Origin: Halomonas alkaliantarctica
GTDB taxonomy: Bacteria; Pseudomonadota; Gammaproteobacteria; Pseudomonadales; Halomonadaceae
Assembly (NCBI RefSeq): GCF_029854215.1
Contig: NZ_CP122961.1
Coordinates: 186,001-250,000 of the forward strand
Direction of reading: 5' to 3'
Length of the DNA: 64,000 nt
A model generated the notes under the pieces. The model was not told where the DNA came from and did not search any database. It saw only the letters and a program-made list of their open reading frames with translations. Shown here in pieces: positions 10,956-17,559 of the stretch; position 1 is the first letter of the stretch, and each line of letters opens with the position of its first letter. Position numbers and translations under genes: made by a program.

Positions 10956-11673
10956 GGCGTCCTCCCAGGGTAAACGGCACCACCTGAGCGGGCGCTTGTT
11001 GATGCGTCAGCGCACTGGGCGCAACCCAGCGACCATGGCCGCCGTTTAGCATCAACACTTCGTCGGCCAGTCGGCGCAGGTGATCCATATCGTGGAGTAC
11101 GACAATAATGGTCGCACCATCGTCCGCCATCTGGCGCAGAATGCGGATCAGAATATCCACGGTTTCACTATCCACGTTGGCAAACGGCTCATCGAGCAGA
11201 AGCAGTTCGGCTTCCTGCATTAACGTACGGCCAATCAGTGCACGCTGGCGCTGACCGCCGGAAAGCTCACCCAGCGGGCGATGGGCCAAGTGCGAAATAC
11301 CTAGTCGCGCCATGATCTCGCGACCCTTGCGGTAGTGACTCGCGCAGTAGCCGGTTAACGCCCCGTGGCTGGGCCAACTGCCGGTCATCACCAGCTCTTC
11401 CACGCTCATAGGAAAGGTCAGGTCCAGCGCTAACTGCTGGGGCAGCCATGCCCGACGCTCTTTGGTGATGGTACAGACCACTTCGCCGCTAATAGGCCGA
11501 AGTTCGCCCATAATCGCCTGAATAAGCGTGCTTTTACCGGCACCGTTAGCACCAATCAGCGCGGTAATCGCGCCCGGCTTAAAGTCGCCTTCGATATGCT
11601 CCAGCACCGTGCGTCGCGCCTGGGCCAAGTGCAGATTGTGCAGCTGTAAACGTGATAAAGAGCGCTGACTCAT
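10939..11673 (-). CDS. znuC: Zinc ABC transporter ATP-binding protein
   Basis: The 244-residue ATPase has Walker A GANGAGKS, Q-loop LPQQ, signature LSGGQRQR, Walker B LLLLDEP and the switch histidine in VLHDMDH. It powers zinc uptake through ZnuB. I chose the ATG at 11673 because it forms an ATGA overlap with the small upstream gene, indicating translational coupling. The protein lacks the His-rich C-terminal extension found in some ZnuC proteins. Confidence 0.95.
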   Translation of the reverse strand: MSQRSLSRLQLHNLHLAQARRTVLEHIEGDFKPGAITALIGANGAGKSTLIQAIMGELRPISGEVVCTITKERRAWLPQQLALDLTFPMSVEELVMTGSWPSHGALTGYCASHYRKGREIMARLGISHLAHRPLGELSGGQRQRALIGRTLMQEAELLLLDEPFANVDSETVDILIRILRQMADDGATIIVVLHDMDHLRRLADEVLMLNGGHGRWVAPSALTHQQAPAQVVPFTLGGRHAGSA

Positions 11674-11819
11674 CCTAACCACCCGCTAGCCCAAACCACC
11701 AAGCCCCAAAGCGCCAATAGCGGCACGGCAACGAACAGCAGCCGTTTAACAGCCGATAGCGACATCAAGGAGAAGTGGCATGGGCCCTCCTTGTTGTGGC
11801 GGTGCGTATGCTCACTCAT
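11670..11819 (-). CDS. Small His-rich membrane protein, first gene of the zinc operon
   Basis: The 49-residue product starts MSEHTHRHNKEGPCHF, with four histidines and a cysteine in a potential metal-binding N-terminus, and ends with one hydrophobic helix (LLFVAVPLLALWGLVVWAS). Its stop overlaps the znuC start as ATGA, and its ATG lies 27 bp downstream of a Zur-box palindrome. It is therefore the leading cistron of the zinc operon. I do not recognise a named family; a role in zinc sensing or handling is inferred only from position and composition. Confidence 0.75.
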   Translation of the reverse strand: MSEHTHRHNKEGPCHFSLMSLSAVKRLLFVAVPLLALWGLVVWASGWLG

Positions 11820-11846
11820 CAAGTGGCCTCGTATAATTTCAAATAG

Positions 11847-11859
11847 GTTATAACATAAC
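11847..11859. promoter_or_regulatory. Zur box
   Basis: The sequence GTTATAACATAAC is a perfect palindrome of GTTAT and ATAAC arms with three bases between. This is the core of the gammaproteobacterial Zur operator. It sits directly upstream of the small protein-znuC-znuB-znuA operon, where zinc-loaded Zur would block transcription. Confidence 0.8.
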
Positions 11860-11975
11860 GTTTGGCAAAGCCAAAAAATTGCTGGATATTTTACTCGTTC
11901 ACGCTGCGCTGGCAATAACAAAGCGCTGGAGGCACGCCGCCGCCAGCGCTTTAGAGGAATAACAACAAGAGGGTA

Positions 11976-12659
11976 TCAATAGCGCCAGGTAGCACCTAGC
12001 TGCTGAGGGGATACATGCAGCGCATATTCACCGGGAATCGTCATCGGCCCCAGCGATAGATTGGCGGGCTGGAAGCGATTAATCGCGGAAGACGCCTGAT
12101 TAGGCTGTGTCCAAATTTGCAGCTCGTTGACCAGCATGCCGGTGGCAAAGTTGATCGCACCATCGCTTTCCCGACCATCGGCGGCAATCACCGCGCCCGC
12201 CACGCCATTGACCACGAGCGAACTCACGCGGGCGCCCCAGCCGCGCCGCTCTCGCTCCGCTTGGGCAAGCTGCAAGCCTAGCGCCTGCACGCCGCTTAAA
12301 TCACCGTTGGCTTTCAAGCGCTCATACTCGGCCAGCGCCGCGGGGTGCGGCTGGCGGTCGGTCAGCATGCCGCCCACGGCCAGCGCTGATTTCACCACGC
12401 CCACTCGCGCATCAAAGCGGTCATCCTCGTCGCTCGCTTCACTCGACTGGTAAGCGTTCACCGCCAGGCTGGTGGCGTAAATGCCGGTCCAGCCCCACTG
12501 CCAAACGTTGGCATGGCGGGCGCCGTCCTCAAACACATCATCGTACTCACTCCACTGCCCGTTGGTTTGTGCCTGGGCTTGTGCCGGGTTTTGTAGAGAG
12601 AAAGGCAGGGCGATCACCAGCGTGGTAACCACGGCGGTGAGAAGACGAAAAGGATGCAT
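11976..12659 (-). CDS. Exported protein of unknown function
   Basis: The 227-residue product starts MHPFRLLTAVVTTLVIALPF and has a signal peptide ending near NPAQAQAQT. The mature part has Trp-rich WQWGWTGIYATSLAVNAYQ, a Glu/Asp-rich patch (EASDEDDRFDAR) and a glycine-rich stretch with VVNGVAGAVIAADGRES that could insert into a membrane. I do not recognise the family. I chose the ATG at 12659 because the frame upstream of it has no signal and no ribosome binding site. The gene faces away from cas1 and is probably not part of the CRISPR locus. Confidence 0.75.
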   Translation of the reverse strand: MHPFRLLTAVVTTLVIALPFSLQNPAQAQAQTNGQWSEYDDVFEDGARHANVWQWGWTGIYATSLAVNAYQSSEASDEDDRFDARVGVVKSALAVGGMLTDRQPHPAALAEYERLKANGDLSGVQALGLQLAQAERERRGWGARVSSLVVNGVAGAVIAADGRESDGAINFATGMLVNELQIWTQPNQASSAINRFQPANLSLGPMTIPGEYALHVSPQQLGATWRY

Positions 12660-12816
12660 AGTGAAGTGCCTATATAAGGGGAGCGGGAGCGCTAAGCGTA
12701 GCACGCAAATCAAATGAGACGAGGGTGGATTCAGGGTTGGCGAAGTATGACTAAGGTCAATGGTGTTGCGTGGTGAAGAATGGTTAGATGTGGAAGACGA
12801 TAACCAGGAGCGCCGC

Positions 12817-13791
12817 ATGGATGACTTTTCGCCCAATGACTTAAAAACCATTCTTCACTCCAAGCGCGCCAATCTCTATTACCTGCAACATTGCCGGGTA
12901 TTGGTAAACGGGGGGCGCGTAGAGTACGTCACCGATGAGGGCAGCAAATCCCGCTACTGGAATATTCCCATAGCCAACACCACCTCAATACTGCTGGGCA
13001 CCGGCACCTCGATTACCCAGGCGGCCATGCGTGAGCTTGCCAAAGCAGGTGTATTAGTTGGATTTTGCGGTGGTGGTGGCACACCGCTATTTGCGGCGAA
13101 TGAAGTCGATGTGGATGTCGCCTGGCTGACCCCGCAAAGCGAATACCGGCCCACAGAGTACCTGCAATACTGGGTGCGCTTCTGGTTTGACGATGCAAAA
13201 CGCCTGGATGCCGCCCGTGCGTTTCAGCAGGCGCGCCTTACGCGTATCGAAGCGCTGTGGACAAGCCGTGTAATGAAAGATGCAGGCTTTGGTATTTCCG
13301 CCGATCACCTGCACAGCGCTCTTGTCCATCACCGCGAAGCGATCAACAAAGCCCCCAGCACCGTCGACCTACTAACCTTAGAGGCACGTTTAACCAAAAC
13401 GCTCTTCAAGCTGGCGGTGAACGCTGTCGACTACGGTGAGTTCACACGCGCCAAGCGCGGCACAGGCACCGACCCCGCCAACCGCTTTCTCGATCACGGT
13501 AACTACCTTGCCTATGGCTTGGCGGCGACCGCCACCTGGGTGCTGGGCATTCCCCACGGCCTCGCGGTGCTCCACGGCAAAACCCGCCGGGGCGGCCTAG
13601 TCTTTGATGTGGCGGATTTGGTGAAAGACGCGGTGATTCTGCCCCAGGCGTTTATTTCCGCCATGCGCGGTGATGAAGAGCAAGAGTTTCGTCAAGCCTG
13701 CATCGAGCGCTTAACCCGCACCGAATCCCTCGACTTTATGATCGATACCCTCAAGGAAGTTGCCCAAGCGTTGGGGAGTGGCGAAGCATGA
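12817..13791 (+). CDS. cas1: CRISPR-associated endonuclease Cas1, type I-F
   Basis: Cas1 integrates new spacers as a complex with Cas2-3. The 324-residue protein follows the I-F pattern: DLKTILHSKRANLYYL, the IPIANTTSILLGTGTSITQAA segment, and GVLVGFCGGGGTPLF. Likely catalytic residues are Glu189, His253, Asp264 and Asp267, offset by one from the Pseudomonas aeruginosa I-F Cas1 residues. I chose ATG 12817 because AGGAG is six bases upstream and I-F Cas1 begins at MDDxSPxDLK; an earlier in-frame ATG at 12760 adds 19 unrelated residues. The stop overlaps the cas2-3 start as ATGA. Confidence 0.97.
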   Translation: MDDFSPNDLKTILHSKRANLYYLQHCRVLVNGGRVEYVTDEGSKSRYWNIPIANTTSILLGTGTSITQAAMRELAKAGVLVGFCGGGGTPLFAANEVDVDVAWLTPQSEYRPTEYLQYWVRFWFDDAKRLDAARAFQQARLTRIEALWTSRVMKDAGFGISADHLHSALVHHREAINKAPSTVDLLTLEARLTKTLFKLAVNAVDYGEFTRAKRGTGTDPANRFLDHGNYLAYGLAATATWVLGIPHGLAVLHGKTRRGGLVFDVADLVKDAVILPQAFISAMRGDEEQEFRQACIERLTRTESLDFMIDTLKEVAQALGSGEA

Positions 13792-16700
13792 ATGTGCTTT
13801 TGATTTCCCAGTGCAACAAAAACGCCCTGAAAGAGACACGCCGCATCCTCGACCAGTTTGCCGAACGCCGAGGCGACCGTACTTGGCAAACGCCGATCAC
13901 CCAGGCCGGGCTGGACACCCTGCGCAAACTGCTGCGTAAAAAAGCCCGCAAAAACACCGCCGTCGCCTGCCACTGGATTCGTGGCCACGACCATAGTGAA
14001 TTGATGTGGGTGGTGGGGGATGCCTCGCGGTTTAATTCGCGAGGTGCCACACCGACTAATACGACACGGCGGAATATCCTGCGCACAAAAGACGAAAACG
14101 ATTGGCACAGCGGCCAATTGATTCATTTGCTTGCCTCTATGGCGGCGCTCTTCCATGACCTGGGAAAAGCGATGGAGGCTTTCCAGCTTAGGTTGGTCGG
14201 TAAGTTAGAGGGCCGCAACCGTTATCGTCATGAGTGGGTGTCGCTCAGGCTATTGGAAGCATTCGTTGGTGATGACGATGATGAGAGCTGGTTGGTCCGG
14301 CTGCAAAACCCGACCGCACCGAACGATGCACGCTGGCTAGGGCAGCTAAAGTGTGATGGCTTGGATGGTGCGCGCGAAGAGCCATCACCGTTTCTTCATC
14401 TGCCGCCTATTGCCAAAGCAATCGGCTGGCTAATTGTCAGTCATCACCGCTTACCAGCACAGCCTGCTTTTGATGAAAAAACCGGTGCGCAGAAGTGGCT
14501 GGGTGCCAAGGCGCCTATCAATGCCGGTAGCCTGCCTATGCTTCCTAATGACATAACGGCAGCTTGGAACGAGCGCGTAGAGCCCGCAACCCCCGCTGAC
14601 ATAACACCTTATTGGACATTTCCACACGGTTTGCCGGTCACCACTAGAGCATGGCGGGAGCGTGCTCAGCGTCTCTCTCGTCAGCTAAGCACGGTGCGCT
14701 TCATAACGCCCCCGCTCGATTCTCCCTACGTTATGCACTTAGCGCGCATGGCGTTGATGCTGGCTGATCACCATTACTCAAGCCTGACAGTTGATGGTCG
14801 CTTATCGGGTAAGTGGTCTCTGCCTCTGTATGCCAATACGGCAAATGTTAACGGTAAACGACAGCTAAGCCAGCCATTGGAAGAACACCTGCTAGGAGTA
14901 ACTCGCGCAACAGGGGAGATCGCTCATCGCTTGCCCGATATGGTCAAAGCAATGAGCGGTATTACTGGGCACAAAGGTTTTAAAGCACGTAGCAAAAATC
15001 CTCGTTTTCGCTGGCAGGATAAAGCCTATGATCTTGCCGTTGGGGTGCGTGAGAAAAGTCAGCGCCAAGGCTTTTTCGGTATCAATATGGCCTCGACGGG
15101 GTGTGGCAAGACAATTGCCAATGGGCGTATTTTTTATGGTTTGAGCGAGCCGGAAATCGGGGCGCGTTTTGCTATTGCTCTTGGGCTGCGCACATTGACC
15201 CTCCAAACAGGGCAAGCCTATCGTGAGCGCTTAGGGCTTGGGAGCGATGATCTTGCGATCCGCGTTGGAGGAGCAGCCAGCCGTGAGCTGTTTGAACATC
15301 AGCAGTCTCAAGGTGGGTCAGACTCCCGGGCTGAATTACTGGATGAGCAGAGCCACGTACATTTTGAGGGCAACGTCGATGCGCATCCCGTCCTTAATAA
15401 GGCTGTCGCCGACCCTCGTGCGCGCTCTTTGATTTGTGCTCCTATTCTCGTCTCCACCATCGACCATCTGGTGCCCGCTACAGAAAGCCTGCGTGGCGGC
15501 CATCAAATTGCCCCAATGCTGCGCTTGATGAGCAGCGATCTTGTGCTGGACGAGCCAGATGATTTCGATATCAATGACTTGCCCGCTTTGACGCGGCTGG
15601 TCTATTGGGCCGGTATGCTGGGCTCTCGAGTGCTGCTTTCCTCTGCCACTTTGCCGCCTGCGTTGGTTCGCGGCCTTTTCGATGCTTACCGCGAAGGCCG
15701 CGCCGAATACCAGCGCCACCGGGGCGTGCTGGGAGCGCTCGTTGAGCCGGTATGCGCCTGGTTCGATGAGCATGGCTGCACGCAGGAAAGCTGCGCTGAC
15801 GGCATGCGCTTTGATGCTGCTCATGACGCTTTTGCCCGTAAACGGGCTGCCAAGCTGGCAGCGCAGCCGCCACTACGGCGTGGCTACCTTGTTCCTTTTT
15901 CGGTGTCTTCATCTCTGGATGTCATTGCCGAGGCCTTGGCGCAAACGGTGGTCGAGCAGGCGCTTAAACTGCATAAAGCACACCATACGATAGACCCGCA
16001 CAGCGGCAAGAGAGCAAGTTTCGGACTCGTGCGCATGGCCAATATCGCGCCTCTAGTAGCCCTTGCTCAGGCGCTCTATCGCACCGATATTCTTGAAGGT
16101 TGCCAGTTTCATCTGTGCGTCTATCACTCGCAATTTCCGCTGCTTCTGCGCTCTCGGCTGGAGGCACGGCTTGACCGTGCACTGGATCGCCGTGATGAAC
16201 TGGGTGTCTTTGAACTGCCCGATATTCGCGCTCGTTTGAAGGGTGAGGCGAACGACCAGTTGTTCATCGTACTGGGATCGCCAGTCACCGAGGTAGGGCG
16301 CGATCACGATTACGACTGGGCCATTGTCGAGCCGTCTTCCATGCGTTCGATCATTCAACTTGCCGGGCGCGTTCGCCGCCATCGTCTAAATCCGATTAGC
16401 GAAGCCAATATCGCTTTGCTCAGCACCAACGTAAAGCATCTTGAAGGAATGCGGCCTGCCTTTAGCCACCCAGGTTTCGAGACCGAGCAGTACTGGCCAC
16501 TGAAAACCCACGATCTCAACACTCTGCTACGGGCAGAAGAAATTGATCCTATCGACTCCCGTCCACGTTTAATGGCGTCAGATGCGCTCGAACCCAGCGG
16601 CAAACTGGTAGATCTGGAGCATGCGCGGCTGGCCTCGCTGATGGTTGAGGGAGCTGAAACGCCTAGCAAGACGCAGCGCCGTAAACGCCGTGGGGAGCCG

Positions 16701-17120
16701 CAAAAGATCGACCTTTGCGCCTATCTTTTCTACCGGCCTACTTCGATGACGCTGGGGGCGGTGGCTATGCAACACGCGCCGTTTCGTGAGGATAATGCCC
16801 AAGAGAGCGAGTTCGTATTGATACCGGATGAGGCCGAGGAGGATTACCTGTTTCGCCGTGTGGAGCGCAACGGTCTTGACGAGGAGTTCAAGGAGGTTGA
16901 AAGGGATCTCGATAGGTTGCCCGAGGGGCTATTGGAAAATCTGCGTATCACTCCCTGGAACGAGCCCGACTATATAAAAGCCCTTGCCGAACAGGCTGAT
17001 GCCATGGAGATGGACATTGAGCGTTGTGCAAAGCGCTTTGGGCGCATCCGACTCAAAACCGACTATGCACCTCACGGGTGGCATTTCCATCCTGCGCTGG
17101 GATTTGTGAGAAAGAAATGA
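13788..17120 (+). CDS. cas2-3: Cas2-Cas3 fusion nuclease-helicase, type I-F
   Basis: In type I-F the effector nuclease-helicase Cas3 is fused behind a Cas2 domain, joining adaptation to target destruction. The 1110-residue protein has an N-terminal Cas2 part (MNVLLISQCNKNALKETRRI, residues 1-90), the HD nuclease with His123-Asp124 in ALFHDLGKA, Walker A STGCGKT near 437, the DEPD Walker B box near 587, SSATLPP near 618 and motif VI QLAGRVRRHR near 856, then a C-terminal domain. All core motifs look intact. Its start overlaps cas1. The 3' end overlaps the terminator of the antisense mini-CRISPR RNA described at 17110-17225. Confidence 0.97.
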   Translation: MNVLLISQCNKNALKETRRILDQFAERRGDRTWQTPITQAGLDTLRKLLRKKARKNTAVACHWIRGHDHSELMWVVGDASRFNSRGATPTNTTRRNILRTKDENDWHSGQLIHLLASMAALFHDLGKAMEAFQLRLVGKLEGRNRYRHEWVSLRLLEAFVGDDDDESWLVRLQNPTAPNDARWLGQLKCDGLDGAREEPSPFLHLPPIAKAIGWLIVSHHRLPAQPAFDEKTGAQKWLGAKAPINAGSLPMLPNDITAAWNERVEPATPADITPYWTFPHGLPVTTRAWRERAQRLSRQLSTVRFITPPLDSPYVMHLARMALMLADHHYSSLTVDGRLSGKWSLPLYANTANVNGKRQLSQPLEEHLLGVTRATGEIAHRLPDMVKAMSGITGHKGFKARSKNPRFRWQDKAYDLAVGVREKSQRQGFFGINMASTGCGKTIANGRIFYGLSEPEIGARFAIALGLRTLTLQTGQAYRERLGLGSDDLAIRVGGAASRELFEHQQSQGGSDSRAELLDEQSHVHFEGNVDAHPVLNKAVADPRARSLICAPILVSTIDHLVPATESLRGGHQIAPMLRLMSSDLVLDEPDDFDINDLPALTRLVYWAGMLGSRVLLSSATLPPALVRGLFDAYREGRAEYQRHRGVLGALVEPVCAWFDEHGCTQESCADGMRFDAAHDAFARKRAAKLAAQPPLRRGYLVPFSVSSSLDVIAEALAQTVVEQALKLHKAHHTIDPHSGKRASFGLVRMANIAPLVALAQALYRTDILEGCQFHLCVYHSQFPLLLRSRLEARLDRALDRRDELGVFELPDIRARLKGEANDQLFIVLGSPVTEVGRDHDYDWAIVEPSSMRSIIQLAGRVRRHRLNPISEANIALLSTNVKHLEGMRPAFSHPGFETEQYWPLKTHDLNTLLRAEEIDPIDSRPRLMASDALEPSGKLVDLEHARLASLMVEGAETPSKTQRRKRRGEPQKIDLCAYLFYRPTSMTLGAVAMQHAPFREDNAQESEFVLIPDEAEEDYLFRRVERNGLDEEFKEVERDLDRLPEGLLENLRITPWNEPDYIKALAEQADAMEMDIERCAKRFGRIRLKTDYAPHGWHFHPALGFVRKK

Positions 17121-17225
17121 AGCAGTCAGCCCTTAAATGGGCTGACTGCTGCTGCCTGGGCGGCAGAATAAATTCCCGCCTATGGCTAGGCAGTAGTTTT
17201 CTAAGCTGCCATTGCGGCAGACCAT
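17110..17225 (-). ncRNA. Candidate CreR/CreA-type mini-CRISPR RNA antisense to the cas leader
   Basis: Read on the minus strand this is a repeat-guide-repeat unit. The first pseudo-repeat (17225-17198) matches the array repeat at 20 of 28 positions. It keeps the Cas6f hairpin CTGCC-GCAAT-GGCAG and the 8-nt 5' handle CTTAGAAA (array: CTCAGAAA). A 31-nt guide (17197-17167) follows. The second hairpin (17166-17152), CTGCCGCCCAGGCAG, is identical to the array repeat stem-loop. Immediately after it a 12-bp terminator hairpin with a T-rich tail ends the unit. Cas6f (Csy4) cleavage would give a 54-nt crRNA-like RNA, six shorter than the normal 60. CreR/CreA RNAs known from other CRISPR types guide Cascade to repress cas or toxin promoters. 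No transcript evidence is available. Confidence 0.8.
17121..17150 (-). terminator. Terminator of the antisense mini-CRISPR RNA
   Basis: AGCAGTCAGCCC and GGGCTGACTGCT form a perfect 12-bp stem with a 6-nt loop. On the minus strand it is followed by TCATTTCTTTCTC, a T-rich tract; on the plus strand no T-run follows. It therefore fits a terminator for leftward transcription, directly abutting the second pseudo-repeat, and it lies right at the cas2-3 stop codon. Confidence 0.75.
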
Positions 17226-17242
17226 ACATTGTATATAATGTA
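17212..17242 (+). promoter_or_regulatory. Candidate promoter of the csy operon, overlapping a divergent promoter for the mini-CRISPR
   Basis: A perfect TATAAT (17234-17239) has a weak -35 TTGCGG 16 bp upstream (17212-17217). It lies in the palindrome TACATT-gtatat-AATGTA (17225-17242). On the opposite strand TACAAT (17233-17228) could serve as the -10 of the antisense RNA, placing its start at the first pseudo-repeat. The two -10 boxes overlap, so the two transcripts may compete. A second possible rightward promoter uses TAGACA or TTACAG near 17272-17284 and AATATT near 17295. Confidence 0.5.
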
Positions 17243-17257
17243 GTCTCGCTGTGCAGT

Positions 17258-17291
17258 TATCTCCAAACCTCTTACAGTTAGACAGTAGTGG
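17258..17291 (-). other. Protospacer-like target of the mini-CRISPR guide, with CC PAM
   Basis: On the minus strand CC (17291-17290) is followed by ACTACTGTCTAAC. The mini-CRISPR guide begins ACTACTGCCTAGC. Positions 1-7 are identical, 10 of the first 11 match and 16 of the first 22 match; the match is lost after position 22. CC next to the protospacer is the type I-F PAM. Two of the six mismatches (12 and 18) fall at every-sixth positions that type I guides flip out. Such partial matches favour binding without cleavage. The site lies just downstream of the TATAAT promoter and upstream of csy1. Confidence 0.75.
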
Positions 17292-17310
17292 TTAAATATT
17301 AAGGATCAGA

Positions 17311-17559
17311 GGTGTAACGTAGAAAGCGTGAGGCAGGCCAGTGCCTCACGCCAAATGAATCAATGCTGACGGGCCATGTTAGCCCCAAGCTCTCTGGGAC
17401 AGTGAGGGCAGGAGGATATGCATCGTGGCTAGGCACCACCGCAAGATAATAATCCTGTGACGGGTTTAGGCCTGTCCATATCCAAGCCCCGAGGCAGCAA
17501 TGCTTCGGGGTTCATTATGCCATGCCGATGGCATGTCACCCAACTAGGGCAGAGAATTT
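17311..17559 (+). other. Structured untranslated leader before csy1
   Basis: This stretch has no long reading frame but several strong inverted repeats: GCGTGAGGCA/TGCCTCACGC (17326-17351), GGGC/GCCC near 17371, GGATATG/CATATCC (17414-17420 with 17477-17483) enclosing two smaller stems, GACGGG/CCTGTC near 17460-17477, CCCCGAGGCA-GCAA-TGCTTCGGGG (17487-17510, GNRA loop) and ATGCCAT-gccg-ATGGCAT (17517-17534). The hairpin at 17487 is followed by TTCATT, only a weak terminator tail. The density of stems suggests a folded 5' leader or a small RNA; no known riboswitch class was recognised. Confidence 0.5.
17425..17460 (+). CDS. Candidate CreT-like mini-ORF with tandem rare codons (speculative)
   Basis: A perfect AGGAGG (17410-17415) lies nine bases before a GTG that opens an 11-codon frame: M(V)ARHHRKIIIL and TGA. 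It contains AGG and then ATA-ATA-ATC; AGG and ATA are rare in GC-rich genomes. An alternative ATG at 17418 is only two bases from AGGAGG and gives MHRG. CreT toxins are very short ORFs with strong ribosome binding sites and rare codons that tie up scarce tRNAs, usually beside a CreA mini-CRISPR. Position and form fit, but so short a frame can arise by chance. Confidence 0.3.
   Translation: MARHHRKIIIL

Noticed and set aside
12760..12816. Earlier in-frame ATG for cas1
   Set aside because: It adds 19 residues unlike the family, while ATG 12817 has AGGAG and the family N-terminus.
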